A DNA stretch of 64,000 nucleotides from Duganella phyllosphaerae (lineage in GTDB: Bacteria > Pseudomonadota > Gammaproteobacteria > Burkholderiales > Burkholderiaceae_D), in assembly GCF_001758785.1 (NCBI RefSeq), contig NZ_LROM01000134.1, forward strand, positions 1 through 64,000. The letters run 5' to 3'. Under the pieces are notes generated by a model. The model was not told where the DNA came from, searched no databases, and worked only from the letters and a program-made list of their open reading frames with translations. Shown one piece after another: positions 56,840 to 64,000 of the stretch (position 1 is its first letter; the number at the start of each line of letters is the position of its first letter). Both the position numbers and the translations under genes were made by a program.

Positions 56840-58570
56840 ATGCCCCACAACATCAGTCTGATTACCACCATTGCCGCTGCACTCGGATTCGGGTTAGTTC
56901 TTGGCTATATAGCAACGCGCCTGCGATTACCGGCGCTGGTGGGGTATCTGGCTGCAGGCATCATGTTGGGACCGGCAACACCGGGTTTCGTGGCCGATGC
57001 CGCGCTGGCCGGCCAATTGGCCGAAATTGGCGTCATGCTGATGATGTTCGGCGTGGGCCTGCACTTCTCGCTCGACGACCTGTGGGCCGTGCGCAAGGTG
57101 GCGCTGCCCGGTGCGGTGCTGCAAATCGCGGTAGCGACCGGCATGGGCATGGCGCTGTCCCACTGGTGGGGCTGGAGCATTGGCGGCGGCCTGGTCTTCG
57201 GCCTGGCGCTGTCGGTGGCCAGCACCGTGGTGCTGCTGCGCGCGCTTGAGGAGCGCGGCATCCTCGATACTTTCAATGGCCGCATCGCGGTCGGCTGGCT
57301 GGTGGTGGAAGACCTGGTCACCGTGATGGTGCTGGTGCTGCTGCCGGCCGTGGCCGGTTCGCTCGGCGGCACCACCATGGACGCCCACGGCGTGGCAGTG
57401 CCTGCCGGCGAAGTCGACCTGCTGAGCACGCTCACCATCACCCTGGGCAAGGTCGGCGCCTTTATCGCGCTGATGCTGGTCGTCGGCCGCAAGCTGTTTC
57501 CCTGGATCCTGTGGCAGGGGGCGCGTACCGGTTCGCGCGAGCTGTTTACCCTGTGCGTGATCGCCGCTGCGGTCGGTATCGCCTACGGTTCCACCCACTT
57601 CTTCGGCGTATCGTTCGCGCTCGGGGCATTCTTCGCCGGCATGGTGCTGCGCGAATCGGAACTGGCGCACCGCGCCGCGCAAGAGTCGCTGCCGCTGCGC
57701 GACGCCTTTGCCGTGCTGTTCTTCGTCTCGGTGGGCATGTTGTTCGAGCCGGCCATCGTCACCGAGCAGCCTTTCAAGCTGCTGGCGGTGGTCGCCATCA
57801 TCGTGTTCGGCAAGTCGGTGGCCGCGTTCCTGCTGGTGGTGCTGCTGCGCTACCCGGCCAAGACCGCGCTGATGGTGTCGGCCAGCCTGGCGCAGATCGG
57901 CGAATTCTCGTTCATCCTGGCCGCGCTGGGCATGTCCCTGGGCCTGATGCCGGCCGAGGGCCAAAGCCTGATCCTGGCAGGCGCTATCATCTCGATCGCC
58001 CTGAACCCGGTGGTATTCAGCGCGACCAAGCCGCTCGAGCGCTGGCTCACCCGTGACGGCTCGGTGATGTCCAACTTCGAACGCGCGGCCGATCCGCTGG
58101 CCGAGCTGCCGATGTCGGTGCCGCATGAACACCTCGACGGCCAGGTAGTGCTGGTGGGGTACGGCCGCGTGGGCCGCCGCATCGCCGAGGTGCTGCTCAA
58201 GCACAGCATCCCGTTCGTGGTGGCCGAGCAAAACCGCGAAGTCGTCGACCAGCTGCGCCGCCAGGGCATCCACGCGGTGGCCGGCAATGCCGGCGAGCCT
58301 GCCGTGCTGATCCAGGCCCACGTGGCGCGCGCCAGCATGCTGGTGATCGCCACGCCCGACACCTTCCACGTGCGCGCCATGGTGGAAACGGCGCGCCTGC
58401 TCAATCCGAATATCAAGTCGGTGGTACGCACCCACAGCGACGAGGAAGCAGAGTTGCTGCGCAGCGAGCTGCCGGCCAAGATTTTCATGGGCGAGGAAGA
58501 GCTGGCCAACGGCATGACCGACTTCGTGATCAAGAATTTCGAGCGCAAGCAAGGTGGCGGCGGACATTAA
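56840..58570 (+). CDS. CPA2-family cation:proton antiporter with TrkA-N domain (YbaL/KefB-like)
   Basis: 576 residues from the ATG at 56840 (AGAGGAG upstream). The first 400 residues hold about 12 membrane helices with LVGYLAAGIMLGPATPGF and the GLALSVASTVVLLRALEERGIL stretch of the family. A regulatory Rossmann/TrkA-N domain follows (from about 435, VVLVGYGRVGRRIAEVLL) with NAGEPAVL and RAMVETARLLNPNIKSVVRTHS. Most like YbaL/RosB; predicted to exchange K+ or Na+ for H+ under control of a bound nucleotide. Confidence 0.92.
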   Translation: MPHNISLITTIAAALGFGLVLGYIATRLRLPALVGYLAAGIMLGPATPGFVADAALAGQLAEIGVMLMMFGVGLHFSLDDLWAVRKVALPGAVLQIAVATGMGMALSHWWGWSIGGGLVFGLALSVASTVVLLRALEERGILDTFNGRIAVGWLVVEDLVTVMVLVLLPAVAGSLGGTTMDAHGVAVPAGEVDLLSTLTITLGKVGAFIALMLVVGRKLFPWILWQGARTGSRELFTLCVIAAAVGIAYGSTHFFGVSFALGAFFAGMVLRESELAHRAAQESLPLRDAFAVLFFVSVGMLFEPAIVTEQPFKLLAVVAIIVFGKSVAAFLLVVLLRYPAKTALMVSASLAQIGEFSFILAALGMSLGLMPAEGQSLILAGAIISIALNPVVFSATKPLERWLTRDGSVMSNFERAADPLAELPMSVPHEHLDGQVVLVGYGRVGRRIAEVLLKHSIPFVVAEQNREVVDQLRRQGIHAVAGNAGEPAVLIQAHVARASMLVIATPDTFHVRAMVETARLLNPNIKSVVRTHSDEEAELLRSELPAKIFMGEEELANGMTDFVIKNFERKQGGGGH

Positions 58571-58689
58571 GAACGCCTGACAAAACGTTCGACATATCGC
58601 CAACAGATCAGCGGGCCGGCAAGCCCCGCATACCTCCGCTATCGCCCCAGAGCGCTAATTTACATTAAAGCAATAGTTCGGTGTATTAT

Positions 58690-59220
58690 TCAATTAAGTT
58701 GCAACCCATAATGCTTGAGTGTCGCCTCGTTAGGAAACAAAAATTCTCGGTACGCAGACCAAGAAGCATCATTTTTTAAATTCGTGTACGTCTTACATCC
58801 TGGGCATCGCTGACTATAGACATTTTTGACAACCTCCGCGATTCCCTCAACGTTGCGCACATAAACGTAGTTCAGTTGTTCAAAGTCATGTGTAAAAGTG
58901 CCCGCATAGATGCTCGGAGTTTTCGCTGCGATGGCGGCAACGACGGCGCTCGATATTTCGTTGAGCCGATCTAAATCGCCAGCCTCCGGCAAACCATTTT
59001 TTTGAGTAGATGTGTACGTCACGCCCGTGACTACGAGGTGCGGAAATCCTTCAACGGGCGCAATTTTCCGCAGCTTCATGTCAAGTCGAATGGAACCCGG
59101 TCCCGCCTCGTATGCAGCGAGATAACTCCACCACTCAGTGCTTGCATACGGCTCCGCGCTTGCGACGACATTAGTCAGAAGCATCGATATCCCAATTAGT
59201 ATTCTTTTCATAAACTTCAT
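58690..59220 (-). CDS. Exported DUF695-domain protein
   Basis: 176 residues from MKFMKRILIG (59220); MKRILIG (59211) is equally possible and the ribosome site is weak for both. A signal peptide ends near ASAEPY. The body has DUF695-like features: STEWWSYLAAYEAGPGSIR, LRKIAPVEGFPHLVVTGVTY, and a late CPGC (RCPGCKTYTNL). Base composition and codon use are AT-richer than in neighbouring genes, a sign of recent acquisition. Function unknown. Confidence 0.7.
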   Translation of the reverse strand: MKFMKRILIGISMLLTNVVASAEPYASTEWWSYLAAYEAGPGSIRLDMKLRKIAPVEGFPHLVVTGVTYTSTQKNGLPEAGDLDRLNEISSAVVAAIAAKTPSIYAGTFTHDFEQLNYVYVRNVEGIAEVVKNVYSQRCPGCKTYTNLKNDASWSAYREFLFPNEATLKHYGLQLN

Positions 59221-59286
59221 TAGTAATGAATTCTCGAAGTGAAACGGTGGTTCTTTAAAGGGGCACGAAGGCCGTTTCATGGTAGG

Positions 59287-59544
59287 TCAGAATTCCAGCG
59301 GCTGGCCATCGATGAGTACGCGAAATCGCCGATCTAAAAACCCGCCGCGTTGGCTACCGTAAATCGCCATGCCGATAGACTCGTACCATTTGGAATCGGT
59401 GGCCTCGACAGAAATGATCATGTCCGCTTTTTCGGCGGCGATTTTTTCAAGAGCTTGCGTCACCTCGCTGGCTGATCGTAGTTTGACACCATTCAAGTCT
59501 ACGCCGTCATTGTCGACAATTCGCAATATCACCAGATTTTCCAA
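59287..59544 (-). CDS. 85-codon frame, faintly ExbD-like, possibly a gene fragment
   Basis: It would start at a TTG (59544); no ATG or GTG lies upstream in frame. The segment LNGVKLRSASEVTQALEKIA then ADMIISVEATDSKWYESIGMAIYG recalls the periplasmic domain of ExbD/TolR proteins, but there is no membrane helix and the resemblance is weak. It shares the low GC of the DUF695 gene, which starts 66 bases downstream. It may be a remnant of a longer gene or a real short one. Confidence 0.4.
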   Translation of the reverse strand: MENLVILRIVDNDGVDLNGVKLRSASEVTQALEKIAAEKADMIISVEATDSKWYESIGMAIYGSQRGGFLDRRFRVLIDGQPLEF

Positions 59545-59640
59545 GTCGATGCTCCAAACATAAAAGAAGTGATCTGAACGGCACAGCTCAGTGTACCCGG
59601 GCGTTGCCAGTAGAGCAACTCGATGGTTTTGTCAGCCATA

Positions 59641-61665
59641 CTAAAGCCGCGCCGCCAGTTCTGCCCCTTCGCGTATCGCCCGCTTGGCATCGAGCTCCGA
59701 GGCCAGCGCCGCGCCGCCGATCTTGTGGAAGCGTGGGTCCGCTGCTGCCGGCATCAACTCCGCCAGGCTCTCCTGCCCGGCGCAAATGACCACGTGATCG
59801 ACCGCCAGCAGGCGCTGTTCGCCACCGACCGTGATGTGCAGGCCGTGGTCGTCGATGCGATCGTATTGCACGCCTGCCAGCATCACCACGCCGTTACGGG
59901 CCAGCACCGCGCGGTGCACCCAGCCCGAGGTTTTACCGAGGCCCGCACCTGGTTTCGACAACTTGCGCTGCAGCAGGTACAACTGGCGCAGCGGCGCCGG
60001 GTCGCTTGGCGCCACCAGGCCGCCACGGGCGCCGCCGTGCAGGTCCACGCCCCATTCGCCGGCCCAGGCGGCAACCGGCTGCGGCAGTGGATGCGCAGGA
60101 TCGTGCAGCAAAAATTCGCCCACGTCGAAACCGATGCCACCGGCGCCGATGATCGCCACCCGCTTGCCCACCTGGGCCTTGTCGCGCAGCACGTCCAGGT
60201 ACGTCAGCACCTTGGCATGGGCGATGCCCTCGATGGCCGGCAGCCGCACTTTGACGCCGGTGGCGATGACCACCTCGTCGTAACCGTCGGCCAGCAGTTG
60301 CTCACGGGTGGCGCGCACGCCGAGCTTTACGACCACGCCCAGCAGCGCCAGCTGGCGCCCGAAGTAGCGGATGGTCTCCGCAAACTCCTCCTTGCCGGGG
60401 ATTTGCATGGCGATGCGGAACTGGCCGCCGATGGCGTCGCCGGACTCGAACAGCGTCACCTGATGGCCGCGCTGCGCCGCCACCGTTGCCGCCGACAGGC
60501 CCGCCGGCCCGGCGCCGACCACCGCAACGCGGCGCGGACGCGCGGCAGGCGCGTACACCAGCTCGGTCTCGTGGCAGGCGCGCGGGTTGACCAGGCAGCT
60601 GGCGCGCTGGTTGGCAAAAGTATGGTCGAGGCAAGCCTGGTTGCAGCCGATGCAGGTGTTGATTTCGTCTGCCCTGCCCTGCGCCGCCTTGTTGACGAAC
60701 TCGGCGTCGGCCAGGAACGGCCGTGCCAGCGAGACCAGGTCGGCGTCGCCCCGCGCGAGGATGCTTTCCGCTGTGGCCGGCATGTTGATGCGGTTCGAGG
60801 CCACCACCGGGATCGACACGGCCTGGCGCAGCCGACCGGCCAGGCCGACAAATGCGGCGCGCGGCACCGACGTGACGATGGTGGGCACGCGCGCCTCGTG
60901 CCAGCCGTAGCCGGTGTTGAGGATATTCACGCCCGCGCCCTGCAATGCCTGGGCAACTGTCACCACCTCGTCCCAGGTATTGCCCCCTTCCACCAGGTCG
61001 AGCAGCGAATGGCGGTACATGACGATGAAGTCAGGGCCCACGGTGGCGCGCACGCGGCGCACGATCTCGACCGGCAGGCGCATGCGGTGCTCGATGGCGC
61101 CACCCCAGCGGTCGGTGCGCAGGTTGGCGCGTGCGCACAGGAACTGGTTAAGCAGGTAGCCTTCGCTGCCCATGATTTCCACGCCGTCGTAGCCTGCCGC
61201 TTTTGCCAGCCGGGCGCAGCGCGCGTAGTCGCCGATGGTGGCGGCAATCCCGGCTTCGGTGAGCGCGCGCGGCTTGAACGGCGAGATCGGCGATTTTTTG
61301 GCCGACGCCGACACCACCAGCGGCTGGTAGCCATAGCGGCCCGCGTGCAGGATCTGTAACAGGATCTTGCCGCCCTCCGCGTGCACGGCGCCGGTCACCT
61401 TGCGGTGGTTGAAGATATCTGCGCGCCAGTTCAGGGTCCCTCCAAAGGGCAGCAGCCACCCTGCGCGGTTGGGAGAGATGCCGCCGGTAACGATCAATCC
61501 GACTCCGCCGCGCGCACGTTCGCGATAGAATGCGGCAAGTTTGCTGTAGTTGTAGAAACGGTCTTCGAGCCCGGTATGCATCGAGCCCATGATCACGCGA
61601 TTGCGCAGGGTCGTAAAGCCGAGGTCGAGCGGCGCGAGCAAATGCGGATGGTGTGGCGATGACAT
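59641..61665 (-). CDS. fadH: NADPH-dependent 2,4-dienoyl-CoA reductase family flavoprotein (FadH-like)
   Basis: 674 residues in the order of FadH: an FMN-binding TIM barrel of the old-yellow-enzyme type (about 1-330), a 4Fe-4S segment near 336-362 (CIGCNQACLDH and CLVNPRACHE), and FAD/NAD(P)-binding domains (VAVVGAGPAGLSAATVAAQRGH, later VAIIGAGGIGFDVGEFL). ATG at 61665. FadH removes double bonds during beta-oxidation of unsaturated fatty acids. It stands alone here, so a related enoate reductase function cannot be excluded. Confidence 0.92.
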   Translation of the reverse strand: MSSPHHPHLLAPLDLGFTTLRNRVIMGSMHTGLEDRFYNYSKLAAFYRERARGGVGLIVTGGISPNRAGWLLPFGGTLNWRADIFNHRKVTGAVHAEGGKILLQILHAGRYGYQPLVVSASAKKSPISPFKPRALTEAGIAATIGDYARCARLAKAAGYDGVEIMGSEGYLLNQFLCARANLRTDRWGGAIEHRMRLPVEIVRRVRATVGPDFIVMYRHSLLDLVEGGNTWDEVVTVAQALQGAGVNILNTGYGWHEARVPTIVTSVPRAAFVGLAGRLRQAVSIPVVASNRINMPATAESILARGDADLVSLARPFLADAEFVNKAAQGRADEINTCIGCNQACLDHTFANQRASCLVNPRACHETELVYAPAARPRRVAVVGAGPAGLSAATVAAQRGHQVTLFESGDAIGGQFRIAMQIPGKEEFAETIRYFGRQLALLGVVVKLGVRATREQLLADGYDEVVIATGVKVRLPAIEGIAHAKVLTYLDVLRDKAQVGKRVAIIGAGGIGFDVGEFLLHDPAHPLPQPVAAWAGEWGVDLHGGARGGLVAPSDPAPLRQLYLLQRKLSKPGAGLGKTSGWVHRAVLARNGVVMLAGVQYDRIDDHGLHITVGGEQRLLAVDHVVICAGQESLAELMPAAADPRFHKIGGAALASELDAKRAIREGAELAARL

Positions 61666-61795
61666 GCTGTGTGCCTGCCCTGAATGGTTGGGTGCGGGTT
61701 AGGTGCGGATTACCTGAGGGTTAACGAAGGTTACGGTTTGGTAACGGGAGAGTGTTGTCCTTGTATTCTGCCACCCTTTGCCGTAGGCTGGAAAA

Positions 61796-62446
61796 ATGAT
61801 GCGATTCCTTCTGTTACTGTTGTTGGGTGTCACCGCCCCGCTGTCGATGGCGCAAACACCGAAGCCGGACACGTCCCGGTTGGAGGTGTCGGTCAACCGG
61901 GTGGAGGTGGAAGGGCAGCATATGTACGAACTCGACGCCAGCGGTGTCGTGGCCGCGCCGTTGCCGCGCGTGTGGCGCATCCTCACCAACTACGAACGCA
62001 TGACCGAATTCGTGCCCGACCTCGAGTCGTGCAAGGTGCTATCGCGCAATGGCAATGAAGTGCTGATCGAGCAATTCGGCGTGGCCCGGCTGCTGTTCAT
62101 AACGCGGCCGATCCACCTGATCGTGCGCGCCACCGAGCAGCCGATGTCGGCCATCGATATCGCCCTGGTGTCGGGCGACATGAAGCACTACGAAGCGCGC
62201 TGGGAACTGATCCCCATGCCCGAGACCGGCGGCACCAAGGTGGTGTACAAGGGCCGCATGATGCCGAATTTCTATGTGCCCAGCCTGTTCGGCTCGAAGA
62301 TGATACGGTCGGACGTCGAGCACATGATGCGCGCCGTGCTCACCCGGCTGGACCGCCGCGAAGAGCGCCAGCCCAGCGTCAATTCGATCCTGATCCCGCC
62401 GCAGGCTACCCCTGCACCAGCACCTGCACCAGCGCCCGCCAAATAG
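61796..62446 (+). CDS. Exported SRPBCC (START-like) family protein
   Basis: 216 residues. Signal peptide MMRFLLLLLLGVTAPLSMAQ. The body fits the coenzyme Q-binding/polyketide cyclase-like SRPBCC fold: YELDASGVVAAPLPRVWRILTNYERMTEFVPDLESCKVL, then HYEARWELIPMPETGGTKVVYKG. The tail is a short Pro-Ala repeat (TPAPAPAPAPAK), produced by repeated GCACCAGCACCT units in the DNA. Its stop abuts that of the convergent next gene with no gap. A lipid- or quinone-like ligand is possible. Confidence 0.82.
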   Translation: MMRFLLLLLLGVTAPLSMAQTPKPDTSRLEVSVNRVEVEGQHMYELDASGVVAAPLPRVWRILTNYERMTEFVPDLESCKVLSRNGNEVLIEQFGVARLLFITRPIHLIVRATEQPMSAIDIALVSGDMKHYEARWELIPMPETGGTKVVYKGRMMPNFYVPSLFGSKMIRSDVEHMMRAVLTRLDRREERQPSVNSILIPPQATPAPAPAPAPAK

Positions 62447-62896
62447 TCAAGACAGCTGGGTATCGCGGTCGCGCAGTTCGGCGAAGTTTTCCAGGCTGCC
62501 GATCTTGATCATCACCGGGTTGAGGCTGGCGTGCTGCATGGCGCGCCAGGCAAACAACCACTCCTGCTCCTGCGCCTCGGCTGCCGTCTTGGTAAAGGCG
62601 GCGCCCAGCGCGGCGCGCACGCCGTATTCCACCACGCCATCGATGCCGGCCCAGTTGGGCAGGGTGCGCTGCACCGCCCGGTGCAGGCGCTCGCCGAATT
62701 CTTCGCTGTTATGGATCACCAGGCAGCTATCGGCGGAAAACAGGTCGAACAGCTTGCGGTCCCACACTTGCGAAAAGCTCAGGGCCAGGCACGGCGGCGC
62801 CGCGCGCAGGATGAACTGGCCTTGGGTCAGCGCCAGTTCCAGGTCTTCGCGCACGCCATAGCGGTACAGGGTCGGAGGACGTTGGTAGTCATGCAT
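62447..62896 (-). CDS. Conserved protein of unknown function
   Basis: 149 residues, soluble, no signal peptide. It opens with MHDYQRPPTLYRYGVREDLELALTQGQFILRAAPP. The central LSFSQVWDRKLFDLFSADSCLVIHNSEEFGERLHRAV looks like part of a small alpha/beta domain. The opening and the DSCLVIHN segment are recurrent in Burkholderiales proteins without known role. It precedes the stop-abutting end of the START-like gene and follows the DUF2721 gene by 13 bases, so the two may be co-transcribed. Confidence 0.7.
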   Translation of the reverse strand: MHDYQRPPTLYRYGVREDLELALTQGQFILRAAPPCLALSFSQVWDRKLFDLFSADSCLVIHNSEEFGERLHRAVQRTLPNWAGIDGVVEYGVRAALGAAFTKTAAEAQEQEWLFAWRAMQHASLNPVMIKIGSLENFAELRDRDTQLS

Positions 62897-62909
62897 ATGA
62901 AACTCGATT

Positions 62910-63365
62910 CTAATCAGGTTGTTTGGTTGGCGGACGGCGCACGTGACGGAGCGCGCGCATCGCGGCCGAAGCGATAAAGATTTCGCGCAGCAGGTAGCAG
63001 AAACTGCCGATCAGGCAGAACACCGAAAACACGAACATGCCGGCAATGTATTTTTCCAGGGCGATGTCGCTGATATCGCTGAAGAACAGCATGGCGATCA
63101 CCAGGCAGACCATCAGCCCGCACGCGGTGGACAGGGCGATCGAATAGTTGATCAGGTGCGAGCGCCGGTACATCACGTCGAGCTCGTTGATATACATCTC
63201 GCTGTAAGCGATATCGAGCCGGTCCTCGAGCACACGCGAGCGGTCGATGATGCGCGCGAGGCGGTTGGTGAGCACGATCAGGTTGGTGCACACGCCCGAC
63301 AACAGAAACACCGGCGCAATGGCCAGCTGGATAAGGTGGCCGATATCGCCGAGCTGAATATTCAT
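62910..63365 (-). CDS. DUF2721 membrane protein
   Basis: 151 residues with three predicted membrane helices (about 8-30, 72-95 and 105-130) and a polar loop between the first two. NIQLGDIGHLIQLAIAPVFLLSGV and TNRLARIIDRSRVLEDRL are the DUF2721 signatures. ATG at 63365. Reads the same way as the 149-residue gene 13 bases after it. Function unknown. Confidence 0.85.
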   Translation of the reverse strand: MNIQLGDIGHLIQLAIAPVFLLSGVCTNLIVLTNRLARIIDRSRVLEDRLDIAYSEMYINELDVMYRRSHLINYSIALSTACGLMVCLVIAMLFFSDISDIALEKYIAGMFVFSVFCLIGSFCYLLREIFIASAAMRALRHVRRPPTKQPD

Positions 63366-63483
63366 AAATGACGGTACGCTGAAAATGATACTGGGCCTCT
63401 TCGGGCGGTCCTTGCTGGGAGTTGCTAGTGTAGCAGCCCGGCACGCTGCCCGGCCAAATTAAGCGCAACCGATCAAGCGCGCC

Positions 63484-64000
63484 CTAGTCGAAGGCGCGCA
63501 GGCGCCAGAACTGCTCGGTAGCTGCCACCAGGGCGCGCGAGATGCCGTGTTCCATGGCGCCATGGCCGGCGTCCGGGATCATCCGCATCACCGAGCCCGG
63601 CCACGCCTGCTGCAGGCGCCACGCCGACAGCGGCGGGCAGATCACGTCGTAGCGGCCCTGCACGATCACGGCCGGCAAGTGGGCGATGCGGCCGATGTTG
63701 CGTACCAGCTGGTCGTCGCTGAAAAAGCCCAGGTTGGCCATGTAATGCGACTCCAGCCGGCCGACACCGAGGTCGAGCGCATCGCACGGCTCGTCCTCGG
63801 GCTGCGGCAGCAGGAATACGCGGCGGCCTTCGAAACGGCTCCAGGCGCGCACGGCCGGCCAGTGGATGGCCGGATCGTCGCTCATGATGCGGCGCACGTA
63901 CGCGCCCAGCAGGTCGCCACGCTCGGTTTCGGGGATAGGCGCGACGAATTCTTCGTACAGCTCCGGGTAAAACCATTGCACGCCGTGCAGGAAAAAGTCG
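63484..64000 (-). CDS. pip: Prolyl aminopeptidase, C-terminal part (start beyond window)
   Basis: The last 171 codons of an alpha/beta-hydrolase aminopeptidase that removes N-terminal proline. The visible part has DFFLHGVQWFYPELYEEFVAPIP in outline, the RVFLLPQPEDEP cap region, and the catalytic Asp and His in QGRYDVICPP and DAGHGAMEHG. The nucleophile serine lies outside the window. The gene continues past base 64000. Confidence 0.9.
   Translation of the reverse strand, partial: DFFLHGVQWFYPELYEEFVAPIPETERGDLLGAYVRRIMSDDPAIHWPAVRAWSRFEGRRVFLLPQPEDEPCDALDLGVGRLESHYMANLGFFSDDQLVRNIGRIAHLPAVIVQGRYDVICPPLSAWRLQQAWPGSVMRMIPDAGHGAMEHGISRALVAATEQFWRLRAFD

Noticed and set aside
62410..62443. CACCAG/CACCTG tandem units at the end of the START-like gene
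   Set aside because: They encode a simple Pro-Ala tail; no sign of a separate repeat element.
1..64000. CRISPR array, insertion sequence or prophage
   Set aside because: No regularly spaced repeats, transposase, integrase, capsid or tail genes were found on either strand.

Overview
The window is a contiguous piece of a high-GC betaproteobacterial chromosome, most likely Oxalobacteraceae (Massilia / Duganella / Janthinobacterium type). This rests on the family mix: a Flp/Tad pilus locus, a fused isobutyryl-CoA mutase, a large indolepyruvate:ferredoxin oxidoreductase, tandem M13 peptidases, FadH, DUF2721, many two-component and c-di-GMP proteins, and a palindromic intergenic repeat of the kind scattered through such genomes. 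The genus is an inference. I count about 59 protein genes and one tRNA-Arg(CCG). There is no rRNA, CRISPR array, insertion sequence or recognisable prophage.

Layout. 1-3.8 kb: start of a Tad locus on the minus strand (flp, cpaA, an unrecognised P-loop ATPase, cpaB, start of cpaC), with an attenuator-like hairpin after flp. 4.07-6.3 kb: a GGDEF and an HD-GYP gene, convergent, sharing four bases at their stops. 6.5-16.3 kb: LysR regulator, indolepyruvate oxidoreductase homologue, icmF, a RidA-family gene behind a textbook SoxR-type promoter, and an AT-rich islet with an orphan HsdR-N nuclease-like gene. 16.5-22.3 kb: LacI and TetR regulators, a metallo-beta-lactamase-fold hydrolase, small unknown proteins, a 2Fe-2S ferredoxin and a PAS chemoreceptor.

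22.5-29.6 kb: a complete nucleoside/purine acquisition locus. A BMP-type ABC transporter (ATPase and two permeases, minus strand) is divergent from a GntR regulator, a Tsx-like outer membrane channel, the BMP binding protein and a nucleobase deaminase (plus strand). Two near-identical GntR-type sites lie in the shared control region. 29.7-36.4 kb: an EF-hand protein, then a signalling operon of a CHASE3-GAF hybrid kinase with three receivers, CheR, CheB and a receiver-kinase. 36.5-38.2 kb: TauD-type dioxygenase divergent from a LysR gene. 38.2-45.6 kb: TetR plus cytochrome b561 facing a periplasmic FAD-dependent sugar/alcohol dehydrogenase (hitch-hiker, GMC flavoprotein, triheme cytochrome c) and a BaeSR-like two-component pair.

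45.7-64 kb: a secreted alpha/beta hydrolase behind a strongly palindromic promoter, tRNA-Arg, a cytochrome c5-type protein, a 75-bp inverted-repeat element, a lipoprotein, two tandem M13 metallopeptidases, a Spy/CpxP-like protein, CtpA protease, a FabH-like ketosynthase, a CPA2 antiporter, a low-GC islet (DUF695 protein and an 85-codon frame), FadH, a START-like protein, two small conserved proteins and the end of prolyl aminopeptidase.

I found no wholly new multi-gene system that I can defend. The best leads are the SoxR-type box in front of a RidA gene, the coupling of a 2-oxoacid:ferredoxin oxidoreductase to IcmF, the matched GntR sites in the purine locus, the ATPase inside the Tad operon, the orphan HsdR-N islet, and the terminator-like hairpins in gene leaders.
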